Both the position numbers and the translations under genes were made by a program. The notes under the pieces were generated by a model. It made no database searches, was not told the origin of the DNA, and worked only from the letters and a program-made list of their open reading frames with translations. A stretch of DNA of 16,812 nt, taken from positions 1 to 16,812 of the forward strand of contig JAYEIJ010000042.1 of NCBI GenBank assembly GCA_034660035.1, written 5' to 3'. The DNA is from JAHEEL01 sp034660035. Lineage in GTDB: Bacteria > Actinomycetota > Acidimicrobiia > Spongiisociales > UBA5794. Positions within the stretch are counted from its first letter, which is position 1, and each line of letters opens with the position of its first letter. Below are positions 1 to 5,967 of this stretch, piece by piece.

Positions 1-67
1 CCCCCGGTCCGAACGAACGGTGAGAACTCAGCAGCAGCAAAGAGGATCTTCATGGGAATCAAGCTAA

Positions 68-171
68 CAGCAGACAGCGCACAGCAAACAGCGAAGCCCA
101 TCCCTCATGGTGGTTCTGGCTGTTCGCCGTTCGCTGTTCGCCGTTCGCTGTTCGCTGTCGGCTGTCGGCTG
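68..171. repeat. Inverted heptanucleotide tandem repeats at the 3' end of the LacI-type gene
   Basis: Four 7-nt units of the form CAGCRNA run from 68 to 95. Seven units of the form TTCGCYG, drifting to TCGGCTG, run from 123 to 171. The second set is the reverse complement of the first, so the region can fold into a long imperfect stem with a loop at about 96-122. A further drifted unit (CGGGCTA, 172-178) contains the repressor stop codon. The array could serve as a transcription end or be a slipped-strand repeat family. No gene was recognised in 1-175, and nothing else was seen in 1-67. Confidence 0.7.
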
Positions 172-175
172 CGGG

Positions 176-1177
176 CTACGCCCGCGCCGGTCCCGTCGAA
201 TGACCCACGACCAACTCGGGAGCGAACACCTGGGTCTGGCTCACACCGTTCCCATCCATTGCGTCTGCAAGGAGGGCGGTCGCGGCCGCCGACATGCGAT
301 CGACCGGTTGGCGCAGCGTGGTCAGCCGCGGTGACGAGTAGGACATCGCGGGGGTGCCATCGAAGCCGATGACCGATACATCGTCTGGTACGTTGCCACC
401 CCAGGCCCGCACCGCGTCGATCGCGCCGGCCGCCATCAGATCGTTCGCTGCGATGATCCCCGTCACTCCGGCTTCCAGGAGTTGTGCGCTGCCGGCCCGG
501 CCACCCTCGAAGGTGAACACCGACTCGGAGATCGTGTCCTCGCCACACTCGACGGCGAGTCTCTCGGCCGCGGTACGACAACCCTCGATCATGTCCAGCG
601 ACGTCGAGTAGCGGATCGGCCCGATGAGCAACCCGATCCTCCGATGGCCGAGCGTCACGAGGTGACGAACCGCCGCGGCCGTTGCCGCTTTCAGGTCGAC
701 GGCAACCGCGGGAAGTGGGCTCGGATCATGGATACCGTTGACGAGCACGAGTGGTAGCCCCTGGTCACGCAGCGCAACATACGGGTCGTAACCAATCTCG
801 GGTTGGGCGTACCGGCCGTTGATCAAGACGACACCGGCGGCCCGGGACGACAAGAAGTGCTCCAGGTAATCCTGTTCGTTCACCGTCTCCGACGTCGCCG
901 TGCAGACGACCGGGAGCATGCCCCGACTCGCGAGATGCGACTGAAGCGATTGTGCGAAGAGCGCGAAGACCGGGTTCTCGAGTTCTGGAGTGATGATTCC
1001 GACAACACCCGAACTAGCGGAGCGCGACGGTACGTCGCGATACCCGAGATCCCCCATCACGTCGAGGACGCGACGACGAGTTGTCTCAGCCACTCCGGGA
1101 CGGCCGTTCAGGACGCGACTGACCGTCGCTTCACTGACGTCTGCGAGTTGAGCTACTTCGGCGAGTTTCGGTCTCAT
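176..1177 (-). CDS. LacI-family transcriptional repressor, probable maltose-locus regulator
   Basis: A 333-residue DNA-binding repressor of the LacI/GalR family. An N-terminal helix-turn-helix lies at about residues 5-24 (LAEVAQLADVSEATVSRVLN), followed by the hinge and a periplasmic-binding-protein-like effector domain ending in the family motif SVIGFDGTPAM. The length is normal for the family. The frame stays open far upstream, but that extension reads across the malE gene, so the start is placed at the ATG just before MRPKLAEV; a GTG directly upstream is an alternative. No Shine-Dalgarno is visible, and a TACGCT box nearby suggests a leaderless message. Divergent placement next to malEFG implies control of that operon and of itself. 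The family call is firm; the sugar effector is inferred from context. Confidence 0.93.
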   Translation of the reverse strand: MRPKLAEVAQLADVSEATVSRVLNGRPGVAETTRRRVLDVMGDLGYRDVPSRSASSGVVGIITPELENPVFALFAQSLQSHLASRGMLPVVCTATSETVNEQDYLEHFLSSRAAGVVLINGRYAQPEIGYDPYVALRDQGLPLVLVNGIHDPSPLPAVAVDLKAATAAAVRHLVTLGHRRIGLLIGPIRYSTSLDMIEGCRTAAERLAVECGEDTISESVFTFEGGRAGSAQLLEAGVTGIIAANDLMAAGAIDAVRAWGGNVPDDVSVIGFDGTPAMSYSSPRLTTLRQPVDRMSAAATALLADAMDGNGVSQTQVFAPELVVGHSTGPARA

Positions 1178-1185
1178 CACCGACA

Positions 1186-1191
1186 AGCGTA
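1186..1191 (-). promoter_or_regulatory. Candidate -10 box for the LacI-type gene
   Basis: TACGCT on the minus strand lies 8 nt before the ATG at 1177, which would start the transcript within 2-3 nt of the start codon. No clear -35 match was seen. This is an inference from spacing and from similar boxes at other genes in the window. Confidence 0.35.
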
Positions 1192-1208
1192 CGGCGGCCT
1201 CGGCTCTT

Positions 1209-1238
1209 CTTGCAGAGTCTTTGCAAGGTTTCTGCAAG
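1209..1238. promoter_or_regulatory. Probable LacI-family operator array
   Basis: Three TGCA cores sit at 1211, 1222 and 1233, exactly 11 bp apart, about one helical turn. Cores one and two form a 19-bp near-palindrome (1209-1227) with perfect CTTGCA/TGCAAG arms. Cores two and three form a second TTGCA/TGCAA palindrome (1221-1237). The site lies between the divergent regulator and malE-like genes, as expected for a shared operator. TTGCAA-type half-sites are known for some maltose regulators of this family, which fits the neighbouring genes. Confidence 0.6.
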
Positions 1239-1276
1239 ATTGTCTGGATATTGCGAGACTTACCGAGAGAGGGCCA

Positions 1277-1282
1277 TACACT
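1277..1282 (+). promoter_or_regulatory. Candidate -10 box for malE
   Basis: TACACT lies about 55 nt upstream of the malE ATG and would leave a roughly 50-nt leader containing the AGGAGG ribosome-binding site. No -35 hexamer at normal spacing is convincing; TTGCGA at 1251 is 20 nt away. The repressor palindromes lie just upstream. Confidence 0.3.
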
Positions 1283-1337
1283 CCCAGACGGCCGCGGTCC
1301 CGCGGTCCGAGATTCATCCACAGGAGGAACTCCCGAA

Positions 1338-2669
1338 ATGAGGAGCCGATTCATCGCCCTCGTTGGTCTCGTACTCGCCCTCGCCCTCGTCGCCGCCGCA
1401 TGTGGCAGCAGCGACAGCGGTGAAGAGAGCACGACATCCACCGAGGCAACGACCACGACCGCAGCAGAAGCGGCAGAAACCACGACGACCGCAGCAGAAG
1501 CGGCAGAAACCACGACGACCGCAGCAGAAGCAGAAGCTCTGCCCCCGCTCGTCGTCTGGGCCGACGACAAGCGCGCCCCCGTCATCGAGGAGATCGCTCC
1601 GGCGTTCACCGAGGCAACCGGCGTTGAGGTCCAGGTGACCCTCGTCGACAACGAAAGCATGAAGGACGAGGTCACCACGAAGGCTCCGGCCGGCGAAGGC
1701 CCGGACATCTTCATCGGCGCCCACGACTGGGTCGGCGAACTCGCCGCCAGCGGCGTGGTTGCCCCGATCGATCTCGGCGGCCGTGACGCCGAATTCACCG
1801 AAACCGGTCTGAACGCCCTGAAGTGGGAGGGCTCCCAGTACGGACTCCCGTACGTGACCGAAGCCGTTGCGCTCTACTACAACACGGACCTCTCCCCCGA
1901 GGCCCCGACGACGCTCGTCGAACTCACCGCTGCTTGTGACGCAGCCGGTGACGCCGTGGAGAACTGCCTCGGCGTGCCCGGTGGCAACGACGGTGGCGAT
2001 GCCTATCACCACCACCCGTTCCTGTCCGCCCTCGGCGGCTACATCTTCGGCTACGACCCGGCAACCGGGTTCGACGTCGAAGACATCGGCCTCGGCAACG
2101 AAGGTGCCATCGCCGGCGCGACGGTCGTCGAGACGCTCGTCACCGACGGCTATCTCGCCTCGACGAACTACGACGATGCGAAGAACCTCTTCCTCACCGG
2201 TGTGGAAGCCTTCTGGCTCACCGGACCGTGGGAGGTCGGCGCCCTTCAGGACCAGAGCGACGTCAACTGGAGCGTCACGACGCTCCCGACGATCGACGGA
2301 AGCCCCATGAAGCCGCTCGTCGGTGTTCAGGGCTTCTACCTGAGCGCCTTCTCCGAGAACAAGGCCGTGGCCGAGGAGTTCCTCCTGAACTACATCGCCA
2401 CCGACGACACGATGCTGGCGCTGTTCGAGGCCGATCCCCGCGGTTCTGCCTACGTCTCCGTTATCGACGCCGTCTCCGGTGACCCGATCAACGCGACCTT
2501 CGCGCTGTCCGCCACCACCGGCCAGTTCATGCCCAACGTCCCCGAGATGGGCGCCGTCTGGGCTCCCGTCGGCGACAACTACCTCGCCCTCCGCAACGGA
2601 GACATCGGCGCCGAAGAAGCAGCGACGATCATGGCCGAGCAAGTCGCAACCGTGATCGCCGAAGGCTGA
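1338..2669 (+). CDS. malE: ABC sugar-binding lipoprotein, maltose/maltodextrin (MalE) type
   Basis: A 443-residue extracellular solute-binding protein that would capture malto-oligosaccharides and deliver them to the MalFG permease. The signal peptide ends in a lipobox (LVAAAC) with the lipidated Cys at residue 22. A Ser/Thr/Ala/Glu linker with TTTTAAEAAE repeats spans about residues 38-66. The binding domain starts near LVVWADDKR and contains GPDIFIGAHDWVGELA, very close to the maltodextrin-binding subfamily. The start is chosen at the ATG 10 nt after AGGAGG (1322-1327); an upstream in-frame ATG at 1221 lies inside the operator and is rejected. The gene is first in the operon and divergent from the repressor. 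Family 1 solute-binding identity is firm; the exact substrate is inferred. Confidence 0.9.
   Translation: MRSRFIALVGLVLALALVAAACGSSDSGEESTTSTEATTTTAAEAAETTTTAAEAAETTTTAAEAEALPPLVVWADDKRAPVIEEIAPAFTEATGVEVQVTLVDNESMKDEVTTKAPAGEGPDIFIGAHDWVGELAASGVVAPIDLGGRDAEFTETGLNALKWEGSQYGLPYVTEAVALYYNTDLSPEAPTTLVELTAACDAAGDAVENCLGVPGGNDGGDAYHHHPFLSALGGYIFGYDPATGFDVEDIGLGNEGAIAGATVVETLVTDGYLASTNYDDAKNLFLTGVEAFWLTGPWEVGALQDQSDVNWSVTTLPTIDGSPMKPLVGVQGFYLSAFSENKAVAEEFLLNYIATDDTMLALFEADPRGSAYVSVIDAVSGDPINATFALSATTGQFMPNVPEMGAVWAPVGDNYLALRNGDIGAEEAATIMAEQVATVIAEG
1449..1535 (+). repeat. In-frame 30-nt tandem repeat encoding the lipoprotein linker
   Basis: Nearly three copies of a 30-nt unit encode TTTTAAEAAE (residues 38-66 of the MalE-like protein). 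The first two units differ at very few positions and the third is cut short. Near-identity at the DNA level suggests recent slippage, so linker length probably varies between strains. Confidence 0.85.
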
Positions 2670-2694
2670 TCACGCCCGACAACTAGACGGAAAC

Positions 2695-2738
2695 GCGTGC
2701 ACAGGCACGCACCGAGGGAGGGCCCCAGGCCCTCCCTC
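2695..2738 (+). terminator. Double hairpin between malE and malF
   Basis: GCGTGC/GCACGC with a 4-nt loop (2695-2710) is followed by a perfect 11-bp stem GAGGGAGGGCC/GGCCCTCCCTC with a 3-nt loop (2714-2738), then TTCC rather than a long T-run. It lies 26 nt after the malE stop and ends about 48 nt before malF. It may be a partial terminator and 3'-end stabiliser that keeps the binding protein in excess over the permease, as known for other binding-protein-dependent operons. Confidence 0.7.
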
Positions 2739-2771
2739 TTCCGCGTCTCCTCTCGCTCTTGAACAAGCGTC

Positions 2772-2777
2772 TACACT
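2772..2777 (+). promoter_or_regulatory. Candidate -10 box for malF
   Basis: TACACT lies 8 nt upstream of the malF ATG at 2786. No ribosome-binding site precedes that ATG, so a leaderless secondary promoter is possible in addition to read-through from malE. No good -35 was seen. Confidence 0.35.
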
Positions 2778-2785
2778 CTCCTGCC

Positions 2786-4420
2786 ATGACCGACGACCCC
2801 ACACGGCGCACTCTCAATCACTGGGGTCGCGGGTTCTGGTTCCGACTCATCGGCGTTGCCCTCCTCGACGCGCTCGCCGTCTATGCCACGCTCATCTTGA
2901 TCGGACAAGGCGCGGTCCTGATGCTGGCAAGCCTCATCGTCGGAACGGTCTTCATCAACTGGGTGTACCTCTGGCCGCGCACGATGGCCCTGCGCTGGAT
3001 CACCCCGGGACTGGTCTTCATGACGATCTTCGTCGTCGTGCCGATCTTCTACACGGTCTACGTCTCGCTCACGAACCAGAAAACGGGCAACCTCACCTCC
3101 AAAGAGCAGACCATCGAGTTCTGGGAAGCCAAGACCCACGTCGATCCCGACGCCGAGGGTCAACTCTTCGACCTCTACGTCTACACGGACGACGCCGACG
3201 AGTACCGGTTCCTGCTCGCCAACGACGATGGTGCCTACTTCTTCGGTGAACCCCGCCCGCGCTCCGAAGACCCGGTCGAGGATGGCGTCGCTGAACAGGG
3301 AACCTTCGCCGCCGGCGAGGAGATCCCTCCGCCCGAGTTCAACGGATACAACCTCATGTCCAAGAAGGAGGTCTTCGCCCTCGCGAATACGGTCGACGTC
3401 AAGAACCTCGTCGTCGATACACCCGAAGGCGAGATCGTCATTCTCGGTCTCTCTCAGGGTCGCATCGTCCTGGCCAGTCAGCGCTACGTCTACGACTCCG
3501 AACAGGACGCGCTGATCGACACCGTTCAGAACCGGGTCTGCACCCCCGGGGAGGAGACGGCTACCAAGGGGAACTTCATCTGCGACGACGGCGAGATCCT
3601 CGTTCCAGGGTGGGTCGCGTTCATCGGAGCGAAGAACTACACGAGGGTCGCAACGAACCCCCTGATCCGAGAAGCGTTCTTCAAGGTCTTCCTCTGGAAC
3701 ATGGTCTTCGCGATTCTCACCGTTGTACTCACGTTCGGAATGGGCCTGATCCTCGCGATCGTTCTGCACCACTATCGGATGAAGGGCCTCAAGTTCTACC
3801 GGTCGGTGTTCATCATCCCGTACGCGATTCCCGCGTTCCTATCGATCCTGGTGTGGCGCGGCCTCCTCAACTCGTCATTCGGCGTGATCAACTCAACGCT
3901 TGCTCCGCTCTACGACCTCATCGGGATGGATCCGATCCGCTGGTTGTCGGATCCCACGTGGGCGAAGGTCTCGGTGCTCCTTGTCAACCTCTGGCTCGGC
4001 TTCCCGTACATGTTCCTGTTGGCGACCGGTGCTCTCCAGTCGATCCCCTCCGACATCCAGGAAGCAGCGCGCACCGACGGTGCAAGCGGTCTGAGAGTGT
4101 TCTGGAAGATCACCTTCCCGCTGTTGATGGTCGCCCTGGCACCACTTCTGATCGGTTCGTTCGCCTTCAACTTCAACAACTTCAACCTGATCTACCTCTT
4201 GACCAACGGCGGTCCACCGATGATCGGAGCGGCCGTCCCGGTCGGGCACACCGATATCCTCATCTCGTTCACGTTCAACCTGGCCTCCGCGTCGGGCCGC
4301 GGGAACAACTTCGGCCTGGCCGCGGCGATCACGATGTTCATCTTCCTCATCGTGCTGGTGATCTCGGCATTCAGTTTCCGCTTCACGAAACGGTTGGAGG
4401 AGATCTATGGCAGCCTCTAA
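2786..4420 (+). CDS. malF: ABC sugar transporter permease, MalF type with large external loop
   Basis: A 544-residue inner-membrane permease subunit. Three hydrophobic segments (about residues 18-40, 42-65 and 70-94) precede a large polar loop of roughly 200 residues (about 97-295). Five more membrane segments and the permease core follow. This matches MalF, whose P2 loop sits between membrane segments 3 and 4 and contacts the binding protein. The EAA loop that docks the ATPase begins at E426 (EAARTDGASG). The frame can be extended to a TTG at 2759, but the ATG at 2786 is preferred. The gene follows malE and overlaps malG by 14 nt. No ATPase is in the window, so a shared MsiK-like ATPase is the likely partner. 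The family is certain and the substrate inferred. Confidence 0.9.
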   Translation: MTDDPTRRTLNHWGRGFWFRLIGVALLDALAVYATLILIGQGAVLMLASLIVGTVFINWVYLWPRTMALRWITPGLVFMTIFVVVPIFYTVYVSLTNQKTGNLTSKEQTIEFWEAKTHVDPDAEGQLFDLYVYTDDADEYRFLLANDDGAYFFGEPRPRSEDPVEDGVAEQGTFAAGEEIPPPEFNGYNLMSKKEVFALANTVDVKNLVVDTPEGEIVILGLSQGRIVLASQRYVYDSEQDALIDTVQNRVCTPGEETATKGNFICDDGEILVPGWVAFIGAKNYTRVATNPLIREAFFKVFLWNMVFAILTVVLTFGMGLILAIVLHHYRMKGLKFYRSVFIIPYAIPAFLSILVWRGLLNSSFGVINSTLAPLYDLIGMDPIRWLSDPTWAKVSVLLVNLWLGFPYMFLLATGALQSIPSDIQEAARTDGASGLRVFWKITFPLLMVALAPLLIGSFAFNFNNFNLIYLLTNGGPPMIGAAVPVGHTDILISFTFNLASASGRGNNFGLAAAITMFIFLIVLVISAFSFRFTKRLEEIYGSL

Positions 4421-5393
4421 CAACGAACTTGAGACTCGCCTCGAAGCCGCGGCCAAGACGGGTGGCCAGCGCGGCATGACCTTCGCGTGGCGACGGACGA
4501 AGAAGCCGAAGATCGTGTACCCCCCGCAGAGTCCGAAGATGTGGCTTAAGACGGTGGGGTGGCGTCACATCGTGGCACTCCTCGCTGTGATGTTCGCTCT
4601 CTACCCGGTCCTTTACATCGTGTCGTCGTCTCTGAGCGCCGACGGCAATCTGGCCAATGCCACCATCATCCCGAAGGAGTTCTCGCTCGATTCCTACAAT
4701 GACTTCTTCGACCCCGAGAATCCCAACATCACTCCGTTCACGACGTGGCTTCGGAACTCGTGGGTCGTGTCGATCATCGCCGCTTCCCTCAATGTCGCTC
4801 TCGCCGCGATGGCGGCCTACGCATTCTCCCGGTTCCGTTTCAAGGGCCGCCGGACGGGCCTCCTCGGGCTGCTCCTCGTTCAGATCTTCCCCCAGTACCT
4901 CGCCTTCGTCGCGATCCTGTTGATCATGATCAACATCGGGAACGTCTTCCCTGCGATCGGACTGGACACGCTCGCCGGCCTGACACTCGTCTACCTCGGT
5001 GGAGCGATCGGGTTCAACACGTTCCTCATCAAGGGGTTCATGGACTCGGTTCCGGAGTCGCTCGATGAATCGGCTCGGGTCGACGGAGCCGGTGTCGGAA
5101 CGATCTTCTGGAAGATCATCCTCCCCCTCGCCCGACCGGCGCTGGCGGTGATCTTCGTCATCAGTTTCATCACTCTGTTCGGCGAGTTCCTGCTGGCAAG
5201 GACCTTGCTGTCGACGACGAGTCACTTCACGCTCGCCGTCGGCCTCCAGTTGTTCGCAACAGCCGACTACGGGGCCAGGTGGGGACTGCTCAGCGCCGCG
5301 GTGGTGGTAGCCGCCCTGCCGATCGTGCTCACGTTCCTCGTGGCACAGCGAGCGATCGTCTCCGGTCTCACCGGCGGCGCCGTCAAGGGCTAA
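4407..5393 (+). CDS. malG: ABC sugar transporter permease, MalG type
   Basis: A 328-residue permease subunit that pairs with the MalF-like protein to form the membrane channel. A polar N-terminal tail of about 50 residues precedes six predicted membrane segments, the first near HIVALLAVMFALYPVLYIV. The EAA loop begins at E221 (ESARVDGAGVGTIFWKI). The ATG is 6 nt after GGAGG (4396-4400) and lies inside the end of malF, giving a 14-nt overlap and probable translational coupling. It is the last gene of the uptake operon. Next comes a copy of the dispersed palindromic repeat and then a convergent gene. The permease family is certain; the maltose assignment rests on the neighbouring MalE and MalF features. 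Confidence 0.9.
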   Translation: MAASNNELETRLEAAAKTGGQRGMTFAWRRTKKPKIVYPPQSPKMWLKTVGWRHIVALLAVMFALYPVLYIVSSSLSADGNLANATIIPKEFSLDSYNDFFDPENPNITPFTTWLRNSWVVSIIAASLNVALAAMAAYAFSRFRFKGRRTGLLGLLLVQIFPQYLAFVAILLIMINIGNVFPAIGLDTLAGLTLVYLGGAIGFNTFLIKGFMDSVPESLDESARVDGAGVGTIFWKIILPLARPALAVIFVISFITLFGEFLLARTLLSTTSHFTLAVGLQLFATADYGARWGLLSAAVVVAALPIVLTFLVAQRAIVSGLTGGAVKG

Positions 5394-5403
5394 CGGCCAA
5401 CAC

Positions 5404-5458
5404 CCCTGCGAACCCTGGGCTCGCAGCCGCCTATAGGTGCTCCGCCGGCCCACAGTTC
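5404..5458 (-). repeat. Dispersed palindromic repeat, copy A
   Basis: Read on the minus strand it begins GAACTGTGGGCCGG and ends GAGCCCAGGGTTCGCAGGG, as in the other three copies. The middle differs strongly, but it still holds a palindrome (CCTATAGG) where the other copies have the GGGACAC/GTGTCCC hairpin. Structure is therefore kept while sequence changes. It lies between the convergent ends of malG and the DUF456 gene. Confidence 0.8.
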
Positions 5459-5478
5459 ACCAGCGATCACCGTCGATG

Positions 5479-5967
5479 TCAGGCCCAGACCCATATCACC
5501 CAGACGGCCATCATCGCCAAGCCAACTGCGAACTGAATTCCGGACGCGAGCAGCATCGCCTTGAGGGTTGCCCACGTCGCGATGAGTGCGCCGGTGACCT
5601 GGCGCTCCCGGACGATCGTCGTGACCAGGATCCCGACCACGAATCCGAGCGGAGCGCCGACAACAGGAACGAGAAAGAACCCGGCGACGGCGAACCCGAG
5701 TGCTATCACCTGTCCCCACCAGGGGACGCCGACCGACGTCGCGGAGCGCTGCGGCAGGTAGACCGCAGATGCGGTGCCTACGATCGCCAGACCCGTGATC
5801 ACCGCCATCGCGATCCACCCTCCGGTACCGAATCCCACGAGGAGTCCGTAGAAGACAGCCGCCCCCCAGATCACCCACAGGCCGGGCAGGATCGGTAGCA
5901 CTGTGCCGGCCACGCCGATCACCATGACGACGGCGACCAGGACGACGAGCAGGGAATCGGCGCTCAC
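5479..5967 (-). CDS. DUF456 family small integral membrane protein
   Basis: A 162-residue, very hydrophobic protein with about five to six membrane segments and almost no soluble part. The N-terminal pattern GTVLPILPGLWVIWGA is typical of DUF456 proteins, whose biochemical role is not established. The start is a GTG whose last two bases belong to the TGA of the upstream Fe-S oxidoreductase gene (GTGA, 4-nt overlap), which implies co-translation and one transcript. It is the last gene of the minus-strand run. Family membership is fairly sure; function is unknown. Confidence 0.8.
   Translation of the reverse strand: MSADSLLVVLVAVVMVIGVAGTVLPILPGLWVIWGAAVFYGLLVGFGTGGWIAMAVITGLAIVGTASAVYLPQRSATSVGVPWWGQVIALGFAVAGFFLVPVVGAPLGFVVGILVTTIVRERQVTGALIATWATLKAMLLASGIQFAVGLAMMAVWVIWVWA

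Noticed and set aside
68..171. CRISPR array
   Set aside because: Units are 7 nt with no spacers and no cas genes nearby.
1221..1337. Upstream ATG for malE giving a 482-residue protein
   Set aside because: It starts inside the operator; the signal peptide and AGGAGG fit the ATG at 1338.
1178..1798. N-terminal extension of the LacI-type frame (540 residues in total)
   Set aside because: The extension runs antisense through malE and the operator; LacI proteins of ~333 residues begin right at the helix-turn-helix.
1314..2642. Long minus-strand open frame opposite malE (442 codons)
   Set aside because: It is low complexity and rich in Gly/Arg/Val with no family pattern, typical of antisense shadow frames in GC-rich genes.
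2771..3772. Long minus-strand open frame opposite malF (333 codons)
   Set aside because: It is Asp/Arg/Glu-rich shadow sequence opposite a clear MalF gene.
4383..5453. Minus-strand frame of 356 codons opposite malG
   Set aside because: It is an antisense shadow rich in Arg/Glu/Asp that starts within repeat copy A.
5394..5478. tRNA or small RNA gene in the malG-DUF456 gap
   Set aside because: The only structure is the repeat copy; no cloverleaf or T-loop pattern was seen.
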